The translations under genes and the position numbers were made by a program. The notes under the pieces are model-generated. The model saw nothing but the letters and a program-made list of their open reading frames with translations. It had not been told where the DNA came from and did no database searches. From Spirochaetota bacterium (GTDB lineage: Bacteria; Spirochaetota; Spirochaetia; DTKZ01), in the NCBI GenBank assembly GCA_026418195.1, contig JAOABU010000063.1:1-64000 (forward strand): 64,000 bases of DNA, read 5' to 3'. Below, one piece after another: positions 20,892 to 32,222 of the stretch (position 1 is the first letter of the stretch; every line of letters begins with the position of its first letter).

Positions 20892-21671
20892 CTACGGGTG
20901 AGCTTTCCATGCGCAACCAAGGTAGCATAAACCTGTATATTTAGTGGTGTGGCATTTAAAAAACTTGCACAGTTTCTCATACCCAATTTGTTGTTTAACC
21001 CTTTTTCTAAGGAGAAGAATATGATAGAGAAAGTTCCATCCCGGCATAATTCCCACGATTTCCTTTACCTGAAATCCCAAAGCTTTCAACGTCTTTAGAA
21101 GTTCCTCCGGTTTGATAAAATTTTCCCAACAATGTATGTTTCTGGGAATGATGCTGGTAAACTCACATTCCTGTAAGAGAAACACCACCACAAAGAAACT
21201 GAGTAGAGTTCTATTGATGGTTTCGAAAAATAGCCACCCCCCTGGTCGTAATACTCGTTTCACTTCTTTTAGCACCTCTTGGTAATCGTTCATGTGTTCT
21301 AAGACATCACAACAGAACACTATGTCGAAGAAGGAATCAGGGAAAGGAATCCTCTCTCCTATACCTTCTAAGTATTCAATACGCAGACCGATCTTTTCCG
21401 CATGAGAACGTGCAGCTTCCAAACTAGCTAAAGAAGGATCTATCCCTACTATTTTCAACCCGTACTTGGCAATTTCCTCTGTGAGAAATCCACCCCCGCA
21501 TCCCACATCTAGCACCTGTAACCCTTCAAAGGATAGGTACTCCATTCCTAAATGCTCCAATACATACTGTAAACGAAGAGGATGCACTGTATAACGGATC
21601 AGCATCAAAGGGCTGTCCTCTCCTGACCACCAGTGTTTTGCTTCCCTATCATAAAACTTATTGTCTATCAT
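20892..21671 (-). CDS. UbiG-like class I SAM-dependent methyltransferase
   Basis: 'VLDVGCGGGFLTEEIAKYGLKIVGIDPS' and 'FDIVFCCDVLEHMNDY'; start set at MIDNKFYDREAKHWW. Confidence 0.88.
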   Translation of the reverse strand: MIDNKFYDREAKHWWSGEDSPLMLIRYTVHPLRLQYVLEHLGMEYLSFEGLQVLDVGCGGGFLTEEIAKYGLKIVGIDPSLASLEAARSHAEKIGLRIEYLEGIGERIPFPDSFFDIVFCCDVLEHMNDYQEVLKEVKRVLRPGGWLFFETINRTLLSFFVVVFLLQECEFTSIIPRNIHCWENFIKPEELLKTLKALGFQVKEIVGIMPGWNFLYHILLLRKRVKQQIGYEKLCKFFKCHTTKYTGLCYLGCAWKAHP

Positions 21672-21738
21672 TCCTTGCCCTTTAGATCCTGTTCCTAGTA
21701 TATTTTCGGATATGATCCTGTACAACCCCGAATGTACT

Positions 21739-22725
21739 ATGCCGTTAATTGATTTTGGCATCCTCATTCCTATCCAGTACGACAAGCAGGAACGGGTATT
21801 TCAAGCTTTAAAAGAAGGTACATTAGCTCGGTTTCCTGAATCCCAGTGGCATCGAGTTCCTTCCTGTACCGGGATCAAGCGAGAAGATCTTCTCCGAGTA
21901 CATACTCCTTCCTATGTAGATAGATTGTTTTCTCCTGCTGTTGAAAAAGAAGCCCTTCGAACGTTTGAACTAGTAGATTCTAACGGCACCTTTCATCGGT
22001 ATGATCCGTCCCAAGCAAAACGTCCTTTATCCGATCTGCTTACCCGGGCACTCGCCATTGTCCAGGGCACTTATGAAACCTGTCTAACCGCTCTTGAAAA
22101 AGGATTCGCCTATTTCCTAGGAGGAGGGATGCACCATGCAGTTCCAGACTACGGGTCTGGTTTCTGTTTGGTGAACGATCTCGTGATCGCTCTGAGAAAG
22201 ATCCAGGACGAGGGCAAAATCCAACAAGCATGGATCATCGATGTGGATGCTCATAAAGGGGATGGAACCGCAGTGATTACCTATGGGGACCCTACTATCC
22301 GAACTTTGAGCATACATATGGCCCATGGCTGGCCTTTAGATGCTCCTGAGTATGATGTTCAGGGAAGGTACAATCCTTCCTATACCCCCAGCGATATCGA
22401 CATTGGAATCGACTCGGGTGAAGAGCCCCTCTACACAACGAAACTGAAAGAGGGATTGTATCGATTGGAACAATTCGGTCTACCAGACCTCGCCCTAGTA
22501 GTGGATGGATCGGATCCGTTTGAAAAGGATGAATTGGAGTCCACACGACTTCTCGCTCTTTCCGAAGAGACTCTATTAGAACGGGACTTGCTGATATATA
22601 GGTTTCTCACCGAACGGAACATCCCTTCTGCATGGGTTATGGCCGGAGGATATGGGAAGGAGTCCTGGAAGATCTATGTGAACTTTCTTGGAACAGTCCT
22701 CCCTGAAAGGTTATCGCATAATTAA
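21739..22725 (+). CDS. Histone deacetylase-family amidohydrolase
   Basis: 'GGGMHHAVPDYGSGFCLVNDLVIALR', 'WIIDVDAHKGDGTA', 'VVDGSDPFEKDELE'. Confidence 0.9.
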   Translation: MPLIDFGILIPIQYDKQERVFQALKEGTLARFPESQWHRVPSCTGIKREDLLRVHTPSYVDRLFSPAVEKEALRTFELVDSNGTFHRYDPSQAKRPLSDLLTRALAIVQGTYETCLTALEKGFAYFLGGGMHHAVPDYGSGFCLVNDLVIALRKIQDEGKIQQAWIIDVDAHKGDGTAVITYGDPTIRTLSIHMAHGWPLDAPEYDVQGRYNPSYTPSDIDIGIDSGEEPLYTTKLKEGLYRLEQFGLPDLALVVDGSDPFEKDELESTRLLALSEETLLERDLLIYRFLTERNIPSAWVMAGGYGKESWKIYVNFLGTVLPERLSHN

Positions 22726-23874
22726 TTAGGATCCCATCCATTGGGAAGGTTCTGGCCAATCAACGCGTTTCTGTTGGAAAATCTTCAAGGGATCTATTAG
22801 CACAAACAGAGGTTCCCCTCCCAATAGAATAGAAGGGACAAGTTTCCAATCAGCTGCTAGTTCCGCTTCGTGTCGATCGACCCAGATAGCCCCCCAGTTA
22901 CCCCTGCCCCCTGCGCGGTAGAGCACCATAAGAAAAGGATCTTCCCCTACAGAGCGTCGAACTCCCACAAGTCTTGTTTCGTAACCTATCCGAGTCAGCA
23001 CATCATAGAAGAGGAGTGCCTTTTCCTCATCTCTCCCTTTCTTACGCACGATAAGTTCTTCTGGAACTTGGAATCCTCCGATATCTCCAGGTTCTAAGAT
23101 CCGATTCACCTCGTTCCAGAGGTTTTTAGAGAAACTGCCCGCTAAACGATGCACCCTGAGAATGAAGGAATGATACGCCGATTTATTCACTTGGATGGGT
23201 CTATAGGATACTAAAGGAAGGGAACTTTCTGCCTCTACCCTATCAGGAAGGTTCTGTAAAAGACCACAACCATCGTGGATTCCCAACAAAGGCTGAAAAG
23301 TGTCCCCGACCAACGTAGCTGCCAAAAGGACCTCGTCGAACGTGATGGTATCAAGCCAAGGCTCGAAGATATTTTCTGCAGCATGGATCCGTACCACATA
23401 GTTCTTCTGGTACGCCTCCCGTACTTCTCTTCGGTTGGTAGGATCCTTTGCATAGGTGCGATCGATTAACGCAAAGATCTTTTCATTTGGTTTTTCTAAC
23501 GAAAAGGAAACCTGCAATCGAAGGGACGGATCGAAGTACGTATAGACTGTACGATTCCCTCTCTTCTCCCCCCAAATCCAGCTAGGATCCATCCAGCGTT
23601 CTTGGAAGCCTTCCAGAAACTTTCGCAACCCTTGTTCTATCTTGGCATCCACTAGAACTGCAGTGAGAGCCCCATCTGGGTCTGCTACAGAAAGGGTACG
23701 AGCAGAAGTGAACTCGTGAAAAGAAACAATACGCACTCCCTGCCGTTTCCACGATTTACCAAAGTCCCTAGGGGAAGCGTCGGAATAGATCATCACTCGA
23801 TCCTCTTCTCCGCTCCAGAGGGGAAATGGATCAACTATAAGAAAGGTTAAAAGGAGCAATACTATCTGTGCCAT
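22726..23874 (-). CDS. Hypothetical exported protein
   Basis: 382 aa with N-terminal signal-like segment 'MAQIVLLLLTFLIVDPFPLWSG'. Confidence 0.7.
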   Translation of the reverse strand: MAQIVLLLLTFLIVDPFPLWSGEEDRVMIYSDASPRDFGKSWKRQGVRIVSFHEFTSARTLSVADPDGALTAVLVDAKIEQGLRKFLEGFQERWMDPSWIWGEKRGNRTVYTYFDPSLRLQVSFSLEKPNEKIFALIDRTYAKDPTNRREVREAYQKNYVVRIHAAENIFEPWLDTITFDEVLLAATLVGDTFQPLLGIHDGCGLLQNLPDRVEAESSLPLVSYRPIQVNKSAYHSFILRVHRLAGSFSKNLWNEVNRILEPGDIGGFQVPEELIVRKKGRDEEKALLFYDVLTRIGYETRLVGVRRSVGEDPFLMVLYRAGGRGNWGAIWVDRHEAELAADWKLVPSILLGGEPLFVLIDPLKIFQQKRVDWPEPSQWMGS

Positions 23875-23989
23875 TCAGCTATACTATAATTCCATCCCTC
23901 CTACCAAGCAAGGGGACAACGGATGGTTTGTGGAATGCTCTGGTGACAAAAGACTTGCTTCGAACCTAGGGTTTTACTACATTTAGGCC

Positions 23990-25408
23990 ATGGAACTTAC
24001 CTTCTGTTCTAAGGGTGCAGCGTTAGAGGTTACTGGATCTCGGCATTTTCTATCGATCAATGGGCAGCGGATCCAAATAGATTGTGGGGCTTTTCAGGGG
24101 AAACGAAAAGAGACAGAGGAAAAGAACCGAAGTGGATTCGAGAATGTAGAGCAAACTTCTGCTCTCATCCTTACCCATGGACATTATGATCACTGTGGAT
24201 TGATCCCATACATGGTTAAAAAAGGGTACAAGGGAAACATCTATACCACTCCTGCATCCAGGGATATCGCTTCCCTTATCATGATGGATTCGGCTCACAT
24301 ACAGGCTAGGGATAAGGAATACTTAGAAAAACAGGCCCGCAAGAAAGGAGAACCTTTCTCCTGGGAACCCTTGTATACAGAACAAGATGTGGTACAGGCC
24401 ACAGAGTTGTTTGTTGGATTTTCCTACCATCGACCCTTCTACATCCTTCCCGGAGTAATGGCAGAGTTCTTCGATGCAGGCCATATTCTAGGGTCTGCCC
24501 TTGTGCTTCTCACCCTTCAGAAGGGGGCTGGATGGAAGGAAAATCTGAGAATCCTATTCACAGGAGATTTAGGAAGAAAAGGCAAACCCATCATACGGGA
24601 TCCCGAACCCGTACCCGCCCCTGACATCATTGTTCTGGAGGGGACCTACGGAGACAGACTCCACGATACGCAAGAGGAAGTTCTATCGAAATTGGCAAGG
24701 ATCGTGAATGAAACAGTGGATCGAGGAGGAAAACTCCTTATTCCTGCCTTTGCCGTGGAACGAACACAAGAATTGGTTTACCTTCTCCACTTGCTGGTGG
24801 ATGGGAAACAGATTCCAGATATTCCCATATACGTAGATTCACCCATGGCTACCAACGCTACCACCATATTCCAGGTGCATCCAGAATGTTACGATCAAGA
24901 GATACACGAGGCTTTCCTCAAGCATCACAAGAACCCTTTCGGGTTCAACAATCTGCATTTCGTTACCAGTGTGGCAGAATCCAAAGAACTGAACAAGCTA
25001 AAAATACCTGCCATTATTATTTCCGCGGATGGAATGTGTGAAGCGGGTCGTATCCTTCACCATTTAGCCAACAACATCCAGGATCCAAGAACTACCCTAA
25101 TGTTCGTCGGGTATACCGCAGAACATACTTTGGGACGAAGAATCCTTTCGGGTCAAAAAGAAGTGAAGATCTTCGGAGAAACCTATACGGTCCGCGCCAA
25201 AGTAGAAGAGCTTTCAGCCATGAGCGCCCATGCGGATTATAGAGAAATCGGAGAATACCTACAAGCTTTAGATACAACCTACCTTAAATCGATTTACTTG
25301 GTACATGGTGAGCAAAGTGCATTGGATCATCTCTCTGGTTACCTGGAATCCATGGGATTCCCGAAACCAAAGATCGTTAAACCGGAACGAGTGTATTCTT
25401 TAATATAG
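23990..25408 (+). CDS. MBL-fold / beta-CASP RNase-like metallohydrolase
   Basis: 'LTHGHYDHCGLIPYMVKKGY', 'FDAGHILGSA', 'LFTGDLGRKG', C-terminal RMMBL 'MSAHADYREI...VHGE'. Confidence 0.93.
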   Translation: MELTFCSKGAALEVTGSRHFLSINGQRIQIDCGAFQGKRKETEEKNRSGFENVEQTSALILTHGHYDHCGLIPYMVKKGYKGNIYTTPASRDIASLIMMDSAHIQARDKEYLEKQARKKGEPFSWEPLYTEQDVVQATELFVGFSYHRPFYILPGVMAEFFDAGHILGSALVLLTLQKGAGWKENLRILFTGDLGRKGKPIIRDPEPVPAPDIIVLEGTYGDRLHDTQEEVLSKLARIVNETVDRGGKLLIPAFAVERTQELVYLLHLLVDGKQIPDIPIYVDSPMATNATTIFQVHPECYDQEIHEAFLKHHKNPFGFNNLHFVTSVAESKELNKLKIPAIIISADGMCEAGRILHHLANNIQDPRTTLMFVGYTAEHTLGRRILSGQKEVKIFGETYTVRAKVEELSAMSAHADYREIGEYLQALDTTYLKSIYLVHGEQSALDHLSGYLESMGFPKPKIVKPERVYSLI

Positions 25409-25426
25409 ATAGTATAAGGAATCGGT

Positions 25427-26929
25427 ATGCTGTATCTCTTGGCAGGCCTCAGTTTCACCGGTATTACAGTCTTATATATTGTGTATTTCCTACCGAAAAG
25501 AAAGTTCCCTTCACGGTTTCGTGCTATCACTGAGAAACGTATGCACTTCTTTCTCTATATCCATGGGAAATGGAATAGAGAAATTCTTCTGCCCTGGAAA
25601 GAAGTTCGAATGGGGATAGATCCCGACTCGGACTTTTCTTTTGCTGTGTTGGAGGAACTCCTAGCAACTTCCTTCCGTGATCTACCCTCGCACGTCGTTC
25701 TATCCCCTACCGATGAGTATCTTCGAGTTACCGCTGATCGTCCCCTCTTAATCCAAGGGGTAGAACGATCTTCGGGATGGCTCAGGGTGAATGGCATTCT
25801 TCGGTCGGGACCTGTGAAGCTTGTATTTAAAGGACCTCTGGAAGTGAGAGAACGGGTGCCTGTGAAGCCTTCTTTAAAAGCTTGGGTGAATTACTACGGT
25901 CCTGGAGCAGTGAGTGCATCACTTGCACTCTTATTCATAGGGATGGGTCTGTATTCCTTTGGTTCTTCTAAGGCAAACAATGCTTTTTCACCTACCCCTA
26001 TAGTCTCAACTCCTGCTTCCCCTACTTCGAATCCTGAGCAGATCCCTTTACCTTCGAGCCCTGGGATTGACCAAAGTGTATCTACGAACGGTTTGGCTTC
26101 CATCGCTCAACGTCCTTCTATGAAACCGGAACCTCAAAAAGAACCTCTCCCTGATTTTCCAGACTCTCTATCTATCGTAGAACCAGGAGGGAAGATCCCT
26201 AACACATCGATCAAAGTACTTTTCGTGCATGCCCATCCGGATGATGAGTCCATTGAATTCGGAACCCTCATGGCCTTATGCAAAAGGCAAGGGATCCCAA
26301 CCGCTACCGTTCTATTCACCGATGGAGAGGGAGGGATCTTTTCCAAAGAGTATTCTGGTCCCCGAACCTCGTTACGGGAGATCCGCATCCGGGAAGCTGC
26401 ATGGGCCTTGAAAACGTTGGGAAGTTCTGTTTATATCCGGCTAGGACTATCCAATCTACCCTACAATGGGATTCGTGACGAACAGAAACCGATAGAGGTA
26501 CTCCAGCGATGGAGTTCATCCAAACCAATCGATCGAATGGTAGAAATACTCCTAACTCTTAAACCAGATATTGTTGTATCTCCAGAAGAGCCTTCCAAGG
26601 CACGAAAACATTTCGAGCATGAGGCAACAGCCTTGATCGTATGGAAAGCTATCGAACAAGTAAAACGATTGGGTAACTCCTTTCCTAGAGGATACCTCCA
26701 AAGCTTAGATCCTCGGTTTCCCATGGATCGAAAAGGGAAGCTCTCCTTCCCCCGCTCCCAAGCAAAGGATCTTCAACGAACCGCTCTCTCCTTTCATCGA
26801 ACACAGGCAGACGCTTTTTACTTCGGGGTACAGAGGATAGAAAAGTATCCCGAGGAAGAGTACAAGCTGAAGTTTTGGGATCTACTGGAAGATCCCCTTC
26901 TCTATTTCATGGGAAGAGCGGTACAGTAG
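25427..26929 (+). CDS. Membrane-anchored PIG-L/LmbE family deacetylase
   Basis: N-terminal TM, second TM, Pro/Ser/Thr-rich linker, then 'VLFVHAHPDDESIEFGTLMAL...REAAWALKTLG'. Confidence 0.88.
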   Translation: MLYLLAGLSFTGITVLYIVYFLPKRKFPSRFRAITEKRMHFFLYIHGKWNREILLPWKEVRMGIDPDSDFSFAVLEELLATSFRDLPSHVVLSPTDEYLRVTADRPLLIQGVERSSGWLRVNGILRSGPVKLVFKGPLEVRERVPVKPSLKAWVNYYGPGAVSASLALLFIGMGLYSFGSSKANNAFSPTPIVSTPASPTSNPEQIPLPSSPGIDQSVSTNGLASIAQRPSMKPEPQKEPLPDFPDSLSIVEPGGKIPNTSIKVLFVHAHPDDESIEFGTLMALCKRQGIPTATVLFTDGEGGIFSKEYSGPRTSLREIRIREAAWALKTLGSSVYIRLGLSNLPYNGIRDEQKPIEVLQRWSSSKPIDRMVEILLTLKPDIVVSPEEPSKARKHFEHEATALIVWKAIEQVKRLGNSFPRGYLQSLDPRFPMDRKGKLSFPRSQAKDLQRTALSFHRTQADAFYFGVQRIEKYPEEEYKLKFWDLLEDPLLYFMGRAVQ

Positions 26930-27001
26930 GTCCATCTTCCTGGACAGAGGAAGATGAAAGCACCCTGCTTGAATCAATTCTAAGAACTTCATGAAATCAT
27001 C

Positions 27002-27027
27002 GGGGGGCTCTTTGCAGAGCCCCCTTC
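27002..27027. terminator. Hairpin between convergent genes (probable bidirectional terminator)
   Basis: GGGGGCTCT-ttgc-AGAGCCCCC. Confidence 0.7.
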
Positions 27028-27068
27028 AAACCCTTACAGGATAAACCAGCTCACTGGAACTGAGGGTA

Positions 27069-28526
27069 TCAAACTACGTAGGTGCCTGCGGAAACCTTTC
27101 CGCCCGTTCCTGTCCAATTAGTATGGAAGAACTGTCCTCGAGGTTTGTCTACCCTCTCGTAGGTGTGAGCACCGAAGTAATCCCGTTGGGCTTGCAGAAG
27201 GTTTGCGGGCAGGCGTTCACTCCGGTATCCGTCATAGAAGGCCAACGCGGTTGAGAAAGCGGGAACAGGTATACCGTTAAGGGCCGCAACGGACACGACC
27301 TTACGCCAGGAAGGTTCACACTTTTTAATGATCTTGCGGAAATATTCATCCATTAAAAGGTTGTTCAGATTTGGATTTCGATCGAAGGCTTCCTTAATTC
27401 GTCCAAGGAACACGCTTCGGATGATACACCCCCCTCTCCAAACTAGGGCGATCCCACCATAGTTCAGGTTCCAGTTGTACTCTTTGGCTGCTTCCCTCAT
27501 CAGCATGTACCCCTGGGCGTAACTTACAATCTTCGAAGCCAGAAGAGCTTTTCGAATGTCCTCCACGAACTCTTCCTTGTTCCCTTCAAATTTAGGCTTT
27601 GGCCCCTTAAGTACCTTGGATGCTTCTACTCGCTCATCCTTCAAAGCGGATAGACATCGAGCGTACACCGCTTCTGCAATAAGGGTAATAGGAATCCCCA
27701 ACTCCACCGAACTAATTACTGTCCATTTCCCCGTTCCTTTCTGACCGGCGGTATCGAGGATCTTATCCACCAGTGGTTTCTTATCCTCATCCTTGAAAGC
27801 AAGGATATCCCGAGTGATTTCGATGAGATAACTATTCAACTCACCTTTGTTCCATTCCGCAAAGACTTTGTGCATGTCCATTGCTTTATACTTCAACAGG
27901 GTACCCATTAGATGGTAAGCCTCGCAAATGAGTTGCATATCTCCGTACTCGATTCCATTGTGTACCATCTTTACGTAATGTCCTGCTCCATCCTGCCCAA
28001 TCCAATCGCAACAGGGTTCACCTTCGGGGGTTTTCGCAGCAATGGCTTGGAAGATCTCTTTCACCAAGGGCCAGGCTTTTGGGTTTCCCCCGGGCATCAG
28101 GGATGGGCCATGGCGTGCTCCCTCTTCTCCTCCAGAGACACCGGTGCCGATGAAGAGAATTCCTTTTTCCTCCAAATACTTGGTCCGTCGGATGGTATCC
28201 GGATAGTGAGAGTTGCCCCCATCGATAATAAGGTCTCCTTTCTCTAGGTGGGGCAGAAGGAGTTCAATGAACTCATCCACCGCTTCCCCGGCCTTCACCA
28301 TGAGCATGATTTTCCGAGGCCTAGTTAAAAGGCTTACGAACTCTTCTATGCTTTTGGCTCCGTAAATGGTGGAACGACCTTTCGCTGCATCGTTTAAAAA
28401 CTCATCCACTTTCGACACGGTTCGGTTGAATACTGCCACTTTGTACCCTTTATCGTTCATATTGAGTACAAGGTTTTGCCCCATCACAGCCAACCCGATC
28501 AACCCGATGTCCGCTTTTCCACTCAT
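27069..28526 (-). CDS. gnd: 6-phosphogluconate dehydrogenase (decarboxylating)
   Basis: '[30 protein letters not shown]', '[18 protein letters not shown]', '[10 protein letters not shown]'; start reset to [11 protein letters not shown] after GGAGAAGG. Confidence 0.96.
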   Translation of the reverse strand: MSGKADIGLIGLAVMGQNLVLNMNDKGYKVAVFNRTVSKVDEFLNDAAKGRSTIYGAKSIEEFVSLLTRPRKIMLMVKAGEAVDEFIELLLPHLEKGDLIIDGGNSHYPDTIRRTKYLEEKGILFIGTGVSGGEEGARHGPSLMPGGNPKAWPLVKEIFQAIAAKTPEGEPCCDWIGQDGAGHYVKMVHNGIEYGDMQLICEAYHLMGTLLKYKAMDMHKVFAEWNKGELNSYLIEITRDILAFKDEDKKPLVDKILDTAGQKGTGKWTVISSVELGIPITLIAEAVYARCLSALKDERVEASKVLKGPKPKFEGNKEEFVEDIRKALLASKIVSYAQGYMLMREAAKEYNWNLNYGGIALVWRGGCIIRSVFLGRIKEAFDRNPNLNNLLMDEYFRKIIKKCEPSWRKVVSVAALNGIPVPAFSTALAFYDGYRSERLPANLLQAQRDYFGAHTYERVDKPRGQFFHTNWTGTGGKVSAGTYVV

Positions 28527-28563
28527 ATCCCTTCTCCTCCCATTCCTATTGAAATTGATACGA

Positions 28564-29880
28564 TTATACACCGGTACGGGTACCGGCTTCAAATGTTTTG
28601 CGGTAAGCCCAAAGTCCCACCGCAGGATTTGACACAAAGTATACCCGTTCTCCCGAGGGGAGTTCATTCCACCCATCCTTTAGTTGACTCGGATTATACT
28701 TTTTCAAAGCTTCTTCCAGGGGACGATACAGAAACCCTACCCCTTCGATCTCTTCCTTTGTTAAGTGCCCTGGACAATAGGTGATGGAAAACCGCCCCTC
28801 CGAGGAACCATGGATCAAATGAGCGGCTGCACTGAGGTTTTCCTTTAGATCTTTGTTCCTCTCTACCTGGGTGAGGGTATATGGGGTGCCTCTATAACCA
28901 TACTTACGGATCAAACCATCGATGGTCTTATCCTCCCCAAACTCCCGTAAGCCGGGTGCTAATACAATCAGTTCCCCTTGGTCGGCCAAGGCCATGCGGG
29001 TTCGGTAGATACTTTTGTTTCCCAACCAAGTGCTCCGGTATTCGCCTGGATCTAAATACACGATCACTTTCTGAAGCGGTTCTTCCAGCATCGTGATGTT
29101 CACCTCTGCTGATAGGTCCGCTGCCCGTTCGTAGCATTCCTCATCATCCCCGATGAAAAGTCCCCGAAGAGCCAACTTCCCATCGTTGTCTCTTCCGAGT
29201 ACGGTAAGTACATACAGGATAGGGAGATCCTTAGCGAATTTCTTTGAAGCATAGTTCAACACATCCCGAACAGGAGTACGCTTCCTTCCCATGATCCGTT
29301 CCATCCCATACACGGCCCCTAAGAAATGACTCTTGTTGATCCCTTCCTGTCCTCCTGTGCCGACAAACACGTTTTTATTGTAATTAGCCATCCCAATCAC
29401 TTCATGGGGGACCACCTGTCCGGGTGAAAGGATCAGATCGAACCCGCCCTTTACCAAAAGGGTGTTCACCTGAGCAGGCCAATCGTACTCCACCCGTCCT
29501 TCGGAAACCTGGGCTACGTACTCAGCCGGTACCACTCCCAAAGTGGTGAGATCCTTCCTCCAGTTATGGACCCGAAAAAGACTCTTGGGGGTAGTACCAA
29601 ACATCAATTCGATTTCCGCCTCTGTGAGAGGAACATGGGTTCCCAAAGCAGGGAGGATATCCGTTAACCGATCCCTATAGTAGCGCCAGGCAAAGTTAGT
29701 AATTTCCCCTGCTCTGGAATGTAAACGGGTGATATCCGGAGGAATCACTAAGACCTTTTTCTTTGGCCCTAAGGCACGAAAGGTCTGCTCCAGAGCCCCT
29801 TCCATCTCTTCTTTCGTAATGTTCTCGGTCTGGGATCCTTTGGCATAATACAGCATACCGTATTCTTTCATAGATCCCAT
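28564..29880 (-). CDS. LarA-family (DUF2088) protein, lactate racemase-like
   Basis: '[17 protein letters not shown]', '[45 protein letters not shown]'. Confidence 0.85.
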   Translation of the reverse strand: MGSMKEYGMLYYAKGSQTENITKEEMEGALEQTFRALGPKKKVLVIPPDITRLHSRAGEITNFAWRYYRDRLTDILPALGTHVPLTEAEIELMFGTTPKSLFRVHNWRKDLTTLGVVPAEYVAQVSEGRVEYDWPAQVNTLLVKGGFDLILSPGQVVPHEVIGMANYNKNVFVGTGGQEGINKSHFLGAVYGMERIMGRKRTPVRDVLNYASKKFAKDLPILYVLTVLGRDNDGKLALRGLFIGDDEECYERAADLSAEVNITMLEEPLQKVIVYLDPGEYRSTWLGNKSIYRTRMALADQGELIVLAPGLREFGEDKTIDGLIRKYGYRGTPYTLTQVERNKDLKENLSAAAHLIHGSSEGRFSITYCPGHLTKEEIEGVGFLYRPLEEALKKYNPSQLKDGWNELPSGERVYFVSNPAVGLWAYRKTFEAGTRTGV

Positions 29881-29931
29881 TCCTCCGTCAACAGTAGAAG
29901 GAAACCCCAGAAACCATTACATTAGAACTAT

Positions 29932-30882
29932 ATGACACGATACAAAATAGGAGTACATGTACCTGTAATCGAAGGAGTAAAGAATGTTCCCCTCTTAGCT
30001 CAAGCACTAGGTGCAGAAGCATTCGCTTTCTTCACTAAGAATCAGAAACAATGGAAGGGGAAGCCTCTCACAGAAGACGATATCAGAGCCTTCCAAGGGA
30101 ACCTACAGAAAGTAGGAATTTCACCAACCTTTGTGCTCCCCCATAACGGATATCTGATCAATATTGGGAATCCTTACGAAGAAAAACGAAAAAAGTCACT
30201 CGAATCCCTCAAGGAGGAGGCAGAAAGAGCCCGCCTTTTGGGTTTAGAAACCTTGAACTTTCATCCGGGAAGTCATCTAGGACTCCTCTCAGAGCAAGAA
30301 TGTTTTCGCCTAGTTGCATCGGGGATGAATGAAGTGTTAGAAGCTGTGCCCCAAATCACCCTTGTTCTAGAAACTACGGCTGGCCAGGGGAACAGTATTG
30401 GGTATCGCTTCGAACACCTGGCAGAACTGATTCAGCTTTCCCTAAACCCGGAACGGGTTGGTATCTGCATCGATACCTGCCATATCTTCGCTGCCGGCTA
30501 CGAATTGCGCACCGACGAAGGATATGAGGCCACCTTCCAAGCCTTTTCTACCATCATTGGTTTCCACAAATTAAAAGGAGTACACCTGAATGATTCGCGA
30601 TCAACCCTAGGAAGCAGAATCGATCGGCATGCCAGCATTGGTAAGGGAGAATTGGGAATAGAGACCTTCGTCAGAATCTTAAGGGATCCACGATTCGAAG
30701 GAGTTCCCCTTATTCTGGAAACCCCTAATCCTTCCCTCTGGCCAGATGAGATTGCTTTCCTGAAAGAGATTCCTCACCTTTCACCCTCTGATCCTTTACC
30801 ACCCCTTCGGAGGTCCGAGGATCTCACGGATCACCACCGCTTGCTTCCAGGGAGAAAGCTTCGTGATCTTCTCCGGAAGTGA
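29932..30882 (+). CDS. nfo: Deoxyribonuclease IV / AP endonuclease
   Basis: 'GVHLNDSRSTLGSRIDRHASIGKGELG', 'ICIDTCHIFAAGYEL', 'LILETPNPS'. Confidence 0.93.
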   Translation: MTRYKIGVHVPVIEGVKNVPLLAQALGAEAFAFFTKNQKQWKGKPLTEDDIRAFQGNLQKVGISPTFVLPHNGYLINIGNPYEEKRKKSLESLKEEAERARLLGLETLNFHPGSHLGLLSEQECFRLVASGMNEVLEAVPQITLVLETTAGQGNSIGYRFEHLAELIQLSLNPERVGICIDTCHIFAAGYELRTDEGYEATFQAFSTIIGFHKLKGVHLNDSRSTLGSRIDRHASIGKGELGIETFVRILRDPRFEGVPLILETPNPSLWPDEIAFLKEIPHLSPSDPLPPLRRSEDLTDHHRLLPGRKLRDLLRK

Positions 30883-31215
30883 GGGTAACTGCCTTTTCTC
30901 TTCTGCCGACGTAGGCCCTTCGGGAATACGTACTCCAGTTGGGACAGGAGGGGAGTGCTCTTCTTCTCCTGAGACAAATTCCCCCTCTTTGAACTCTGTG
31001 GTTACTTCCTGAGCCATGGGGTACATGGATCTTTTCTCTCGTTGCCCAAGGGTTATTCCCGCAATGGATCGTTCCCCTTGTAAAACGCGCTTAGGGTAAG
31101 AAACCGGTTTAGTCTGAACCCCAGCCTTTCGTTGAGCCCGAGATTGAAGAATTCGTAGGGCGATTAAGAAAGCCAGAGGAATCAGAACAAATAGATTGGA
31201 AAGGATCTCATTCAT
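30796..31215 (-). CDS. Small membrane-anchored hypothetical protein
   Basis: N-terminal TM, variable middle, C-terminal '[20 protein letters not shown]'; directly follows floA (4 bp overlap). Confidence 0.75.
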   Translation of the reverse strand: MNEILSNLFVLIPLAFLIALRILQSRAQRKAGVQTKPVSYPKRVLQGERSIAGITLGQREKRSMYPMAQEVTTEFKEGEFVSGEEEHSPPVPTGVRIPEGPTSAEEKRQLPSLPEKITKLSPWKQAVVIREILGPPKGW

Positions 31216-32198
31216 TTCGAAGGAGCCTCTCCTCCAATACTTTTTCTCATATTGGTGTCAGCTTGAATATTCATCATTCTATAGTAGTCCATTACCCCTA
31301 GTTGACCTTTCCGAAAGGCTTCTGCGATAGCCAGCGGAATTTCAGCTTCTGCTAACACTACTTTTGCCCTATTTTCCTGTACCAATGCAAGCATCTCCTG
31401 TTCTCTTGCCTGAGCCGCTGCCCTTCGTTTCTCTGCCTCAGCCTGGAACCTTCGCTTATCTGCTTCCGCTTGATCGGCCTGAAGCTTAGCTCCAACATTC
31501 GCTCCCACATCAATATCAGCGATGTCGATAGAAAGGATTTCAAAGGCAGTTCCTGCATCCAACCCTTTTTCCAGAACAGTTTTCGATATTAAATCGGGAT
31601 TTTCCAGCACTGCTTTGTAGGATTCCGCAGAACCAATGGTGGTAACGATTCCCTCCCCTACTCGAGCAATGATCGTCTCTTCGGTGGCTCCTCCGACCAA
31701 ACGCTCTATATTGGCCCGAACAGTTACCCTTGCTTTAACTTGAAGCTGGATTCCATCCTTGGCCACTGCATCTATGGTAGTTTTCCCTTTGGAAGGGTCG
31801 GGACAATCGATCACCTTTGGGTTCACGCTGGTCTTGACTGCTTCCAGTACATCTCTTCCCGCTAAATCTATGGCAGCGGCTCGTTGAAAGGGTAAGGGAA
31901 TATTCGCCTTGTTAGCCGCTACTAGAGCTTGACTTACCTTCATCACGTTCCCGCGGGCAAGAAAATGGGTTTCCAGCATATCTGTTTCTACCGGAATTCC
32001 AGCTTTAGTAAGCATGATCCGAGCATCTACGATCACCGAAGGATTCACGTGCCGCAACCACATCCCGATAATTCTACCCATTCCTACTGGAGCACCCGAT
32101 AGAAGAGCTCTAAACCACAAGCCAAAGAATTTGAAAAAGAGGATTAGGAACCCTAATACGAGAAGAGTTAATACGGCAAATACGATCAAATACAACAT
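31212..32198 (-). CDS. floA: Flotillin-like protein FloA
   Basis: N-terminal TM; '[25 protein letters not shown]', '[26 protein letters not shown]'. Confidence 0.95.
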   Translation of the reverse strand: MLYLIVFAVLTLLVLGFLILFFKFFGLWFRALLSGAPVGMGRIIGMWLRHVNPSVIVDARIMLTKAGIPVETDMLETHFLARGNVMKVSQALVAANKANIPLPFQRAAAIDLAGRDVLEAVKTSVNPKVIDCPDPSKGKTTIDAVAKDGIQLQVKARVTVRANIERLVGGATEETIIARVGEGIVTTIGSAESYKAVLENPDLISKTVLEKGLDAGTAFEILSIDIADIDVGANVGAKLQADQAEADKRRFQAEAEKRRAAAQAREQEMLALVQENRAKVVLAEAEIPLAIAEAFRKGQLGVMDYYRMMNIQADTNMRKSIGGEAPSK

Positions 32199-32222
32199 AG
32201 TACCTCCCTAATATAGACTATA

